NCBI GenBank assembly: GCA_030634925.1
Contig: DAOVZV010000045.1
Coordinates: 1-7,697 of the forward strand
Origin: Sulfurovum sp.
GTDB taxonomy: Bacteria; Campylobacterota; Campylobacteria; Campylobacterales; Sulfurovaceae
Direction: 5' to 3'
Length of the DNA: 7,697 bases
Shown: positions 1 through 7,099 of the stretch, one piece after another
How positions within the stretch are numbered: the stretch's first letter is position 1
Layout of the letters: each line of letters begins with the position of its first letter
Notes under the pieces: generated by a model
Told to the model about the DNA's origin: nothing
Database searches by the model: none
Seen by the model: only the letters and a program-made list of their open reading frames with translations
Program-made: the position numbers and the translations under genes

Positions 1-752
1 CCTGAACCTGATAGTGTACTCATCAAAGCTCCATGCTTTAGTGCTAATTTCTGTACATCAAAAAGCTCTGGCATCATCTTCATTCGTCTAGCTTGATGAA
101 GTTTGTCTTTTGCTGCTATACGCAATAAATCCCAAGACTCACTCATAAAAAGTGCCGTCATATAAGATGAGCGTGATAGAGAATAAACTGTCTCATCTTT
201 TTTGTACATTTTTGGTAAGATAGTACGAGATTTGGCTGTGGATATAGTACGATTTGGTATTACTACTACAGCTTTGAGATAATCAGGCATTCGTCTTTTT
301 TTGCTATAGACTCTATCTCCCTCTACACAAGCTACATTGAACCCACCCATCACAGCAGGAGTGATATTATCTGGATGATTTTCATATATTAATGCTAAGT
401 TTAGTATCTCTCTTTTGTTGTATTTTTTGTTTGCAGCTGTATATGCAGCACAAAGAGCTGCTACTATTACAGCAGATGAACTTCCCAAACCTCGTGATAT
501 AGGAATACGATTTTTAAATTCAAATCTAAAATTATCATCTCTTCCTGTAAGTCTCTTGTAGTTTTCATTGAAAATAGTCAAAAATAGTGTATTTTTCTTG
601 ATTTTGGGATTATCAGCACCCTCACCTTGCGTAGAGATACCCAAAAATTTAGATGGAGTGATAGTAATCTCATTTCTCAAATCTACTGCTAGACCCAAGG
701 TATCAAACCCAGGACCCAAATTGGCAGAAGTAGCTGGTACACTTATAAACAT
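1..752 (-). CDS. thrB: Homoserine kinase (partial, C-terminus beyond window edge)
   Basis: Homoserine kinase phosphorylates L-homoserine with ATP, the step before threonine synthase in threonine biosynthesis, in the cytoplasm. I translated the minus strand from the ATG at 752; the frame stays open to the window edge for 250 residues. GHMP-kinase landmarks are all present. The N-terminal [16 protein letters not shown] segment lies at about residues 5-20. The ATP-binding loop [11 protein letters not shown] is at 84-94 and the HPDN...PAVMGG signature at 126-137. The third GHMP motif, LSGSG, is at the very end (246-250). Family members run to about 290-310 residues, so roughly 40-60 C-terminal residues are missing because of the cut, not because the gene is broken. 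The start is supported by a GAGGAAGAG ribosome binding site that overlaps the stop codon of the upstream TsaB-like gene, 13 bases away, implying coupled translation. Only the exact C-terminus is unknown. Confidence 0.95.
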   Translation of the reverse strand, partial: MFISVPATSANLGPGFDTLGLAVDLRNEITITPSKFLGISTQGEGADNPKIKKNTLFLTIFNENYKRLTGRDDNFRFEFKNRIPISRGLGSSSAVIVAALCAAYTAANKKYNKREILNLALIYENHPDNITPAVMGGFNVACVEGDRVYSKKRRMPDYLKAVVVIPNRTISTAKSRTILPKMYKKDETVYSLSRSSYMTALFMSESWDLLRIAAKDKLHQARRMKMMPELFDVQKLALKHGALMSTLSGS

Positions 753-765
753 ATTTATCTCTTCC

Positions 766-1233
766 TCAAACAGCTGGTAGCAGATACAACGGTGTAGATT
801 CTTTATCTAATTTTAGATTGTCAATACTTTTGGGTAAAACAAATGTTGTATCAATAGACTGTTCATATTTTTTCGTTATTATAGTCTCTTTTTCTTTGAT
901 AAAATAGAGATTTCCTATAGCTTTGATAGGTTTATCTCCATTTAGCTCAAAAGCACTACATCCTATACATAATATACCTCTTGTTATCTCAATTGTTTTA
1001 AGCATTAAATATGTAAGTTTAATAGCCATATATGACCCAGGTCCTCGTGTATAGATAATACTTGATACATTATATTTATCTAATATCTTGGAGATAATAG
1101 GTAGTAGTATTTGGGATGTTTTTTGTGTACTTGAGATAGTATCTATTAATATACTATCTCTATAAAGCCCCACTAATATAGGATTAGAGATAGAGATTAT
1201 AAGTATTTGGTATTTATGCGAAGCTTTTTGCAA
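766..1233 (-). CDS. tsaB: Reduced TsaB-like protein (tRNA t6A modification)
   Basis: This looks like a short TsaB, the non-catalytic partner of TsaD in making N6-threonylcarbamoyladenosine on ANN-decoding tRNAs. Visible features are an ASKHA-like N-terminal strand (residues 8-16), the segment GLYRDSILI (22-30), a [13 protein letters not shown] helix (39-51), and the family's GPGSY motif at 64-68. The usual continuation TGLRIG has become MAIKLT. It has 155 residues against about 230 in E. coli, so most of the C-terminal half is absent. Shortened versions beside thrB and lpxC are what I recall from Campylobacterota. The start is inferred to be TTG at 1233, inside the end of lpxC (20-base overlap), because no in-frame ATG lies near enough and the conserved first strand must be included. 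It has only a weak AGAG upstream. Family assignment is fairly sure; full function in the t6A complex is inference. Confidence 0.75.
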   Translation of the reverse strand: MQKASHKYQILIISISNPILVGLYRDSILIDTISSTQKTSQILLPIISKILDKYNVSSIIYTRGPGSYMAIKLTYLMLKTIEITRGILCIGCSAFELNGDKPIKAIGNLYFIKEKETIITKKYEQSIDTTFVLPKSIDNLKLDKESTPLYLLPAV

Positions 1234-2098
1234 ATGCTCTACTTTGTAACTCTTGTACTGCTACCATCTCATAGTTTAGGCTATTTGAGAGGAGTTTTGT
1301 TGTTAGTCTATAGTTTAGATTATGACTACCTGCAAATGATTGATATGCACCTAATATATTGTGTCCACTTACCATCATATCACCCATAGCATCTAATATT
1401 TTATGTCTTGCAAACTCATTATCAAAACGCAAACCCTCAGGATTGAGTACTTTATATTCATCTAATCCGATGGCATTTTGTAGTGTAGCTCCTAATGCTA
1501 GATTTTGACTCTGTAGGTACTGTATATCTTTGGCAAAGCCAAATGTCCTAGCCCTAGCTATCTCTTCTACAAAGTTTTTGGTACTAAATTCAAAATGCTC
1601 CTCTTGTTCACCGATGACGGGATGGTCAAACTTGATACGAAAATCAAACAAAGCATTATTGTTTGGCAATAGTCTTACAAACTTATCTCCATCTTTTACC
1701 TCTACAGCTCTTTTGACAACTATTACTTTTTTGGGTGCATCTTGTTCTTCTATTCCTGCTTCATCTAAAAGTAAACAAAAAGATATAGATGAACCATCCA
1801 TAATAGGCATCTCATTTCCATTTACTACTACTCTCATATTGTCTATACCATAGGCATATACAGCAGACAAAAAATGTTCTATAGTAGATATGATACCTTT
1901 TTCATTACCGATGACTGTAGCCATCTGTGTATCTACTACACTTTCAGGAGAGAGAGGAATAGTCATAGCCAAATCTTCACGATAAAAAACAATACCTGCA
2001 TCTACTCCTAAAGGCTCTAATCTCAAACGAATAGGTTCGCCTTTGTGTAGTCCGATACCTACGACTTCAATCGCTTTTTTGAGTGTTCTTTGTTGCAC
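1214..2098 (-). CDS. lpxC: UDP-3-O-acyl-N-acetylglucosamine deacetylase
   Basis: LpxC is the zinc-dependent cytoplasmic deacetylase that makes the committed step of lipid A synthesis, showing that this is a Gram-negative organism. At 294 residues it has normal length. All active-site landmarks can be seen. The STIEHFLSA segment has the catalytic Glu74 and zinc ligand His75. The substrate-contacting RARTFGF is at 182-188. The RFDNEFARHKILDAMGD stretch (224-240) supplies zinc ligands His232 and Asp236. GSHNLN (257-262) holds the catalytic His259. The start is GTG at 2098, supported by a strong AAGGAGAG ribosome binding site and by the conserved first residues QRTLKKAIEVVGIGLHKG. A -10 promoter box sits just upstream, so lpxC, tsaB and thrB can probably be transcribed apart from the genes before them. 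The 3' end overlaps tsaB by 20 bases. It lies directly after an M23 peptidoglycan peptidase gene. Confidence 0.97.
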   Translation of the reverse strand: MQQRTLKKAIEVVGIGLHKGEPIRLRLEPLGVDAGIVFYREDLAMTIPLSPESVVDTQMATVIGNEKGIISTIEHFLSAVYAYGIDNMRVVVNGNEMPIMDGSSISFCLLLDEAGIEEQDAPKKVIVVKRAVEVKDGDKFVRLLPNNNALFDFRIKFDHPVIGEQEEHFEFSTKNFVEEIARARTFGFAKDIQYLQSQNLALGATLQNAIGLDEYKVLNPEGLRFDNEFARHKILDAMGDMMVSGHNILGAYQSFAGSHNLNYRLTTKLLSNSLNYEMVAVQELQSRAFAKSFA

Positions 2099-2102
2099 CG
2101 TT

Positions 2103-2110
2103 CTCTCCTT
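2103..2110 (-). promoter_or_regulatory. Strong ribosome binding site of lpxC
   Basis: On the minus strand this reads AAGGAGAG, four bases before the GTG at 2096-2098. It is one of the best anti-16S matches in the window and decides the non-ATG start of lpxC. No ATG in this frame lies nearby upstream. Confidence 0.8.
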
Positions 2111-2130
2111 AATTTTATTTTATAGACAGT

Positions 2131-2136
2131 ATTATA
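2131..2136 (-). promoter_or_regulatory. Probable sigma70 -10 box upstream of lpxC
   Basis: The minus strand reads TATAAT inside the 64-base gap between the M23 gene and lpxC, with an AT-rich stretch before it (AAAATATAG) and no good TTGACA box at the right distance. That fits the -10-only promoters described for Campylobacter and Helicobacter. A start site would fall near 2124, giving a leader of about 25 bases that carries the strong AAGGAGAG site. This is the only intergenic space in the window roomy enough for a promoter. The assignment is by sequence match only. Confidence 0.5.
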
Positions 2137-2162
2137 CTATATTTTCGTGAAAGTATTGTGTA

Positions 2163-3545
2163 TTACTTCGTCATAATAATTTTGTCTGCTTTTCTAAATA
2201 TACTCTTTATGTTCTTTTTTATCCATCTTTGGTCAAACCACTCTATAGGTCTAACTTCTGTACCTTGTACTAACAATCCAAAGTGTAAATGGTCTCCTAG
2301 TGCCAATCCTGATGTACCTGTTCTAGCTATTCCCTGCCCTTCTTTTACTTTATCACCCTCATTTACCAAAATCTCTGAACAGTGTCCATATAGTGAATAC
2401 AACCCTAGTCCATGGTCAATCATTGGCATAATTCCATATATTCCATTATCATTGGCATATACTACTTTTCCTGCATTTGATGTGCGAATAACTGCCATTC
2501 TAGTACTAGCCAAATCATATCCTACATGAAATGATTGTGATATTTCATTCTCTTTGGTCTTGTAATAATAGTGTCTTTTGACACCATAACTAGCTACCTT
2601 TTTTCCATGCTTTAGAGGATAGAACTTTTTTATATCCCAGCTTTTAAGTAGTTTGGTTGTTACCTTTGTACTTAAATTATGTATCAAATCTTCATTTTTT
2701 AGACGCATAGTCTCATTGACTGCTTTTAATCTATGTAGTCTATTGTCTATTCCAGAATACTCAGGATTATTAGATGCTAAATCTGTAATCTTGCCATCTA
2801 TAAATTTGTCTTTTGCCTTTATCCATGATGTCTTGTAGTTATAGTTTTTCAAGAAAAATGGTATATCTATTACTCTTTTATTATTTGCTTTGTCTATAGC
2901 TATAATCTTGGAGTGAAAAGAGTCTTTTTCAAATGACCAAGCTACTAAAGACGCATAATAACCACTCTTTTTGTATGGAGTGACATTAAAGATGCTATCT
3001 CCTGCTTGGATATATAGAGTCTTAAGGTTTTTATCTTCAGCTTTGAACACTACCAATGCACTACCACCCTTGGTGATGCTATATGAATTGGATAATATAT
3101 TTAGATTTGGTCTCTTGTAATCTACAGTTATATCTATAATCTTCTCACTAGAGTTGCCTTGAAAGAAGTTCCAGTAACTCTTGTCTGTGACTATCACTTT
3201 TAGCTTTAGTTTATTTGCTTTTGGATTTAAGATATTTTGCTTTGGATAATGCACCAATACAGATTTACTCTTTGCCTTATCATCAAAAGTACTCTTGCCA
3301 ATACTTACACTCTTTTTACCATCACTCAATATAAGCTCAAAGCTATAAAGAGCTTCATTATCAACCAATTCTATATCAAATGGAGTGATTAAATTCCAAA
3401 ATATACTATCTTTGTTGTGTACTTCTGGTGCTTCCCTTTCAAACTCTGGAGCAGTATATACATAAGCAAAGATAGCTATCAAGCCCAAAAATAGTAATAT
3501 ATTTACTATCTTCATACCCTTTTTTCTACGGTTTCTATATCTCAT
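2163..3545 (-). CDS. Membrane-anchored M23 peptidoglycan endopeptidase
   Basis: This is a LytM/M23 zinc metallopeptidase that should cut peptidoglycan cross-links in the periplasm. The N-terminus is basic (RNRRKKG, 4-10), then a single hydrophobic segment at about 12-30 acts as an uncleaved anchor or signal, with no lipobox. Residues 35-330 are a long, strand-rich region without a motif I recognise. The M23 domain follows: SFHVGYD has zinc ligands His340 and Asp344, LYGH has His388, and GDHLHFGL has His419 and His421, so the active site is complete. The EGDKVKEGQGIARTGTSG segment (396-413) is typical of the fold. Length is 460 residues. The ATG at 3545 overlaps the stop of the phosphoesterase gene by 11 bases, with AGGA eight bases upstream; Met11 is the only near alternative. 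Campylobacterota enzymes of this family shape the helical cell, and one lies beside lpxC in Campylobacter, so a role in cell shape or wall maturation is plausible. Confidence 0.9.
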   Translation of the reverse strand: MRYRNRRKKGMKIVNILLFLGLIAIFAYVYTAPEFEREAPEVHNKDSIFWNLITPFDIELVDNEALYSFELILSDGKKSVSIGKSTFDDKAKSKSVLVHYPKQNILNPKANKLKLKVIVTDKSYWNFFQGNSSEKIIDITVDYKRPNLNILSNSYSITKGGSALVVFKAEDKNLKTLYIQAGDSIFNVTPYKKSGYYASLVAWSFEKDSFHSKIIAIDKANNKRVIDIPFFLKNYNYKTSWIKAKDKFIDGKITDLASNNPEYSGIDNRLHRLKAVNETMRLKNEDLIHNLSTKVTTKLLKSWDIKKFYPLKHGKKVASYGVKRHYYYKTKENEISQSFHVGYDLASTRMAVIRTSNAGKVVYANDNGIYGIMPMIDHGLGLYSLYGHCSEILVNEGDKVKEGQGIARTGTSGLALGDHLHFGLLVQGTEVRPIEWFDQRWIKKNIKSIFRKADKIIMTK

Positions 3546-4491
3546 TTATCAATCCTAACTCTTCTATCTTTTCTAAAATTGTATCTATAGTTTCTTGTAA
3601 TATAGATTTTGGAACACTAAAACCTGAAGCGTTTTTGTGTCCACCTCCTCCAAAAGAGATTGCCAATGGAGATATATCTACCTTTTTGCTACGCAAAGAT
3701 ATTCGTCTTGTTGTATCCTCTTCTATGATAAATATCGCTATATCCACACTCACCAAAGAGATACCATAATCTACTATCCCCTCTATATCAGCCACCAAAG
3801 CACCAGTATCTATCATATCATCAAGAGTTACATATAATATAGATACTTTTGCACTTTTATATAGACTAAGACTACCCAAAACTCTCTGCAAAATCCTAAC
3901 TGATGCCAAAGATTGTCTCTGTGTAAAATTGGATGCTACCTCATTTGGTTGAACTCCTATCTCTACTAGTTCTTTGGCTACTTCAAATACCTCTTTTGTC
4001 ATATATGTAGATGTGAAATACCTACTATCTGAAAGTAATGCACTATAAAAGCATACAGCACTATCGAGATTTATACTATATATCTCTTTGAATAGTCCAA
4101 ATGCTACTTGTGACGCAGAAGCGTAAGAACTCTCTATTATATTTATATTTCCATACAAAGTATTGCTATTATGGTGGTCAATATTGATAATATCTCGTCC
4201 CTCAATATCAAAACCCAATCTATCTATACTACCACAATCACAACTAATTATCAAGCTATCTGAATAATCAATCTTATGTTTTATCTTTTTGTAGTTTGGT
4301 AAAAAATCCAAATGTATAGGCAGATGTACAGAGGCACATACTACTTCTATCTTTTTAGTTCTATCCAAAACCAATAATGCATAAATACCCAATGCCGTAC
4401 CCAAAGTATCTGCATCAGGATTGATATGTGTAATTATGGTAATTTTGCTGTATTTATCTATCTTTGATTTGACTTTATTTATAGTTTTCAT
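3535..4491 (-). CDS. DHH/DHHA1 phosphoesterase, NrnA-like
   Basis: This is a cytoplasmic Mn-dependent phosphodiesterase of the short DHH/DHHA1 group (318 residues), whose members degrade nano-RNA, pAp or linear products of cyclic dinucleotides. The metal-binding motifs are complete. HINPDAD at 22-28 gives His22, Asp26 and Asp28. DCG at 85-87 gives Asp85. The signature IDHH is at 104-107, with Asp155 in LLSDS. The C-terminal DHHA1 domain ends in GGGGHKNASG (281-290), the substrate-binding loop. It is much shorter than RecJ, which argues against single-strand exonuclease function. The ATG at 4491 follows the stop of the S24 repressor by four bases and has no convincing ribosome binding site, so translation is likely coupled. 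Its own stop overlaps the start of the M23 gene. Which nucleotide it prefers cannot be read from the sequence. Confidence 0.9.
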   Translation of the reverse strand: MKTINKVKSKIDKYSKITIITHINPDADTLGTALGIYALLVLDRTKKIEVVCASVHLPIHLDFLPNYKKIKHKIDYSDSLIISCDCGSIDRLGFDIEGRDIINIDHHNSNTLYGNINIIESSYASASQVAFGLFKEIYSINLDSAVCFYSALLSDSRYFTSTYMTKEVFEVAKELVEIGVQPNEVASNFTQRQSLASVRILQRVLGSLSLYKSAKVSILYVTLDDMIDTGALVADIEGIVDYGISLVSVDIAIFIIEEDTTRRISLRSKKVDISPLAISFGGGGHKNASGFSVPKSILQETIDTILEKIEELGLINEI

Positions 4492-4495
4492 TTAA

Positions 4496-5149
4496 TTATA
4501 AAACACTTTCTATATTTCCTACTACTTTTCCTATGATAATCACTTCATCCAAATATAATAACTCTGCTGGATATATCTTGTTGTCAGATATTAGTTCTAT
4601 CATATCATCTATCTCTCTTATCCGTTTTATAAACAGTCCTGATGGAGTAGAAGCTATAAATATACCTTTTTTGGATATATCCAAATCTTCTCTATCTACA
4701 AAAACTACCGACCCTTCTGCCAATGTGGGTTCCATAGAGTCACCCAATATATGAATAGCATCCAAATCTTTTCGTCCTGTACCTGATATATCTCCAACCA
4801 TCCTGCTATTTAATTTGATAACCTCATAACTCTCACCCCATACTTCTGATCCACCACCTGCACTAGCTCTGATATTGGCAAAATATCGAACCTGAAAAAA
4901 CTTATCAGTCTCCTCTTTTAGCATATCTACAGCTTGGTCAAAAAATAGCCAATTTAATGATATTTTCTTTGTTGCACAAAACTCCAATATCTCTTGATAG
5001 GGTATAGAGTTTCTCTTTTTCATAGTAGCAAATGTTGATTGAGGGATATTCAAAGCAGTAGCAACATCTTTGTCAAATACCTTTTTATTTAGAGTACTCT
5101 CTGATATTATATCTTTTAGTTTTTCTATTATCTCACTCAATTCCAACAT
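4496..5149 (-). CDS. LexA/CI-like transcriptional regulator with S24 autoprotease domain
   Basis: This is a 217-residue two-domain repressor of the phage CI/LexA type. The N-terminal helix-turn-helix spans about residues 24-70 (KDVATALNIPQSTFATMKKR is the recognisable core at 28-46). The C-terminal S24 domain starts near 86. GDSMEPTL gives the nucleophile Ser138, and LFIKRI gives the general base Lys175. The 37-residue Ser-Lys spacing is the same as in E. coli LexA (119/156). A probable self-cleavage bond is Ala97-Gly98 in RASAGGG, 41 residues before the serine. The start is ATG at 5149 with a strong AGGAGA site. It sits 28 bases after moeA and four bases before the phosphoesterase gene, with no phage genes around, so it appears to be a resident chromosomal regulator. 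Its targets and the signal for cleavage are unknown. It is not an orthologue of LexA by any feature I can see: the DNA-binding part is CI-like rather than the LexA winged helix. Confidence 0.85.
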   Translation of the reverse strand: MLELSEIIEKLKDIISESTLNKKVFDKDVATALNIPQSTFATMKKRNSIPYQEILEFCATKKISLNWLFFDQAVDMLKEETDKFFQVRYFANIRASAGGGSEVWGESYEVIKLNSRMVGDISGTGRKDLDAIHILGDSMEPTLAEGSVVFVDREDLDISKKGIFIASTPSGLFIKRIREIDDMIELISDNKIYPAELLYLDEVIIIGKVVGNIESVL

Positions 5150-5153
5150 AATC

Positions 5154-5159
5154 TCTCCT
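5154..5159 (-). promoter_or_regulatory. Ribosome binding site of the S24 regulator
   Basis: The minus strand reads AGGAGA, four bases before the ATG at 5147-5149, in a 28-base gap after moeA. It fixes the start and suggests the regulator is translated efficiently in its own right rather than only by coupling to moeA. Confidence 0.7.
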
Positions 5160-5177
5160 GCTAACTATAATAGGTAA

Positions 5178-6383
5178 TCAATCTAATAACAATACCATAA
5201 CCTCATCACCAACATCTTTGGATTTCTCCTCTTCATCAGTAAACAAAAGAGCTACATCTCCTAGCATATTGGTAAGTATAGCTGATGAGCCTACTTTTTT
5301 GCCTTTGAAATCTACATAATATTTACCTGCAATCAGCTTTACATTACACGCTCCAAACTCTGCTTTTGCTACTCTTTTGATAAATGGTTCACTAAGTTCT
5401 GCCTTTGTCTTGACCAATCTGCATTTACCTTTTTGAAGCAACGCTATAAGTGGCACAAGATATAGTAAAGCAGTCACAGTAGATGAGTATGCAAATCCAG
5501 GGAGTCCAATAATAAACTTATCACCCTTTCGTGCTACCATAATATGCTGTCCTGGTTTGACTCTAACTCCTTGAAATAGTACATCACACCCTATCTCTCG
5601 TATCACATCCTTGACAAAATCAAAATCACCAACACTTACACCACCAGTAGTCACGACAATATCACTTTTCTCCAAAGCATCAGATAGTTCTTGCTTGATA
5701 CTCTCTTTATCATCTTTGATACATCCCAACTGCATAGGTGTACCATCATATTTTTTGACAATAGCTTCTAGTATATAGTTGTTTGAGCTTCGTATCTGTG
5801 CATTGTTGGTCTGCTTTTGTCCTAATTCCAAAAGCTCTGAACCTGTCGATATGATAGCTACAGTAGGCTTATCATAAACCAATACTGTTACCTCATTTAG
5901 ACTAGCCATTACACCTATCTGAGCAAAATCAATCTTTGTACCTTTTGGTATGAGAAGTTGTCCTGCTTTGTAGTTCTCACCCACTTCACGCACAGCAAAT
6001 CCATAACATACCTCTTCTTTGATAGTTATCTCATCACCCTCTACAGTTACATTTTCTATAGGTATAAGAGTATCTGCACCTTTTGGCATTAGAGAACCTG
6101 TAAATGTCTTGATACAAGTACCACCTATTACCTCATCAGATACCACACTTCCTGCTGGATTGATACTTGCTATTTTCAGAGTAGTTAGAGGCAAATCCTC
6201 GTGTATAATAGCATATCCATCCATAGCAGAAGTAGGATACGCAGGAGAGTTATGGTCTGCTACTATATCCTCTGCTAGTACATAACCCAACGCATCTACT
6301 AGATATAGCTTTTTTGTCTTATAACTGTTTATATTGAGATTTTGTATTATCTCCATAGATTTATCAAAATGAATAAATGCCAT
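5178..6383 (-). CDS. moeA: Molybdopterin molybdenumtransferase
   Basis: MoeA inserts molybdate into adenylylated molybdopterin, the last general step of molybdenum-cofactor synthesis, in the cytoplasm. Its 401 residues match the family (E. coli about 411). Domain order is normal. A linker and gephyrin-like domains I-II span about 1-165, with SAMDGYA at 52-58 and TGSLMPKGADTLIPIE at 95-110. The molybdopterin-binding domain III spans about 173-315, with STGSELLELG at 179-188 and TTGGVSVGDFDFVKD at 245-259. Domain IV runs from about 325 to the end. One deviation is visible: the usual LPGNPVS loop reads LPGFAYS at 294-300. I recall the same form in other Campylobacterota, so it is probably lineage-specific. 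The ATG at 6383 has an AAGGA site about seven bases upstream and lies 23 bases after moaE, placing moaD, moaE and moeA in one unit. Confidence 0.95.
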   Translation of the reverse strand: MAFIHFDKSMEIIQNLNINSYKTKKLYLVDALGYVLAEDIVADHNSPAYPTSAMDGYAIIHEDLPLTTLKIASINPAGSVVSDEVIGGTCIKTFTGSLMPKGADTLIPIENVTVEGDEITIKEEVCYGFAVREVGENYKAGQLLIPKGTKIDFAQIGVMASLNEVTVLVYDKPTVAIISTGSELLELGQKQTNNAQIRSSNNYILEAIVKKYDGTPMQLGCIKDDKESIKQELSDALEKSDIVVTTGGVSVGDFDFVKDVIREIGCDVLFQGVRVKPGQHIMVARKGDKFIIGLPGFAYSSTVTALLYLVPLIALLQKGKCRLVKTKAELSEPFIKRVAKAEFGACNVKLIAGKYYVDFKGKKVGSSAILTNMLGDVALLFTDEEEKSKDVGDEVMVLLLD

Positions 6384-6406
6384 CTATTTTTCCTTTATCA
6401 TATTTA

Positions 6407-6844
6407 TCATCCTAAAAGTCCAAAACCATCCATAGGTGTACTTCTATCCTCTGCATAAATCCTCTTGCCATCAATCACATCATACTTCCATATAGGAGCA
6501 TTTGCCTTGAAGTCTTCTACAAACTCATCTATAAGCTCCAACGCCACTCTGCGTTTGGGAGAGAATACAGCTGATACATAAGATGACTTATGCACAGGTA
6601 CATCTCCAATAGAGTGAGCCATCTTGACTATAGCACCTTTTGCTTTGGCTCTATCTTGCCAATCATCAAACCACTTTTGTAATATAGGCTCATATATATC
6701 AAAGCTAAGTGCTTCTATACCATCTTCGGCACGGATAGTACCCACAAATGGGATATATGCTCCATAATTTGAGTTACTCTGCTCATCTAGCCATCGACCA
6801 AATATCTCTTTGGTATCCAAATCTCCATCATAAAGCTCCATCAT
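6407..6844 (-). CDS. moaE: Molybdopterin synthase catalytic (large) subunit
   Basis: MoaE pairs with thiocarboxylated MoaD to convert cyclic pyranopterin monophosphate to molybdopterin. Visible family marks, numbered from the chosen start, are GAYIPFVGTIRAE (28-40, with the conserved Arg38), LSFDIYEP (46-53), HSIGDVPV (77-84) and the active-site stretch FKANAPIWKYD (112-122). The last of these carries the two lysines (113 and 120) matching E. coli Lys119 and Lys126. The usual S-x-H-R reads SPKRR (95-99), so the conserved His is a Lys here. I prefer the ATG at 6844 (145 residues). It forms an ATGA overlap with the moaD stop, typical of coupled subunits made in fixed ratio. A GTG at 6853 would add only Val/Met-Trp-Trp, which has no counterpart I know of; a second ATG at 6841 is also possible. 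The assignment is secure and the start nearly so. Confidence 0.93.
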   Translation of the reverse strand: MMELYDGDLDTKEIFGRWLDEQSNSNYGAYIPFVGTIRAEDGIEALSFDIYEPILQKWFDDWQDRAKAKGAIVKMAHSIGDVPVHKSSYVSAVFSPKRRVALELIDEFVEDFKANAPIWKYDVIDGKRIYAEDRSTPMDGFGLLG

Positions 6845-7062
6845 CCACCACACACAGGAGGCAAGATAGATAATTTATCTCCATCTTTGAGAGGAGTATT
6901 TGGGTCACTTATCATCATATCATTGAGTGCTACAGCACATTTATCCAACCACTTACTTATACTCTCATCTCTCTTTAGATAATTAGATACATCTAATAGA
7001 TTATCTGCTTCTATCTCTATAGGCTCTTTTCCGATTGGACCTAAAAATTCTACTCTTATCAT
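6841..7062 (-). CDS. moaD: Molybdopterin synthase sulfur carrier (small) subunit
   Basis: MoaD is the ubiquitin-fold sulfur carrier: its C-terminal glycine is adenylylated by MoeB-type enzymes, thiocarboxylated, and inserted into MoaE. The protein ends in LPPVCGG, giving the obligatory Gly-Gly tail; the residue before it is Cys where many bacteria have Ala or Ser. The rest fits a beta-grasp fold, starting with IRVEFLGPIG and closing with LKDGDKLSILPPV. I chose the ATG at 7062 (73 residues, normal for the family). A GAGGAG site at 7072-7077 lies nine bases upstream. A longer reading from 7116 would add 18 residues unlike MoaD and run into the DksA-like gene. It is 37 bases after that gene and overlaps moaE by four bases. 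No MoeB, MoaA or MoaC is in the window, so the pathway must be completed elsewhere. Confidence 0.93.
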   Translation of the reverse strand: MIRVEFLGPIGKEPIEIEADNLLDVSNYLKRDESISKWLDKCAVALNDMMISDPNTPLKDGDKLSILPPVCGG

Positions 7063-7071
7063 AAAATCATA

Positions 7072-7077
7072 CTCCTC
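7072..7077 (-). promoter_or_regulatory. Ribosome binding site deciding the moaD start
   Basis: The minus strand reads GAGGAG in the 37-base gap between the DksA-like gene and moaD, nine bases before the ATG at 7060-7062. It supports the 73-residue form of MoaD over a start at 7116. An out-of-frame ATG at 7070 is only one base from this site, too close to be used. Confidence 0.7.
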
Positions 7078-7099
7078 ATAATTGAATTGTGCTTGAATA

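Noticed and set aside
568..780. Plus-strand frame of 70 codons at the thrB end
   Set aside because: It lies antisense to a clear homoserine kinase reading frame with full GHMP motifs, and its translation resembles no known protein.
2099..2162. Rho-independent terminator after the M23 gene
   Set aside because: No GC-rich inverted repeat followed by a T-run is present in the 64-base gap; the AT-rich stretch fits a promoter better.
2158..2529. Plus-strand frame of 123 codons with a hydrophobic N-terminus
   Set aside because: It is antisense to the catalytic M23 domain. The hydrophobic start arises from the complement of Lys/Asp/Ile-rich codons, and it has no ribosome binding site.
3535..4491. 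RecJ single-strand exonuclease
   Set aside because: At 318 residues the protein has only DHH and DHHA1 domains and lacks the extra OB-fold region of RecJ; the motifs and length fit NrnA-type enzymes.
4496..5149. Prophage remnant suggested by the CI-like repressor
   Set aside because: There is no integrase, attachment site, structural gene or change in base composition around it, and flanking genes are tightly packed housekeeping genes.
7060..7070. Three-codon minus-strand ORF (ATG ATT TTA TGA) ending on the moaD start
   Set aside because: The stop-start overlap looks like a leader peptide, but its ATG is one base from the GAGGAG site, too close for initiation. The site is better spaced for moaD itself.
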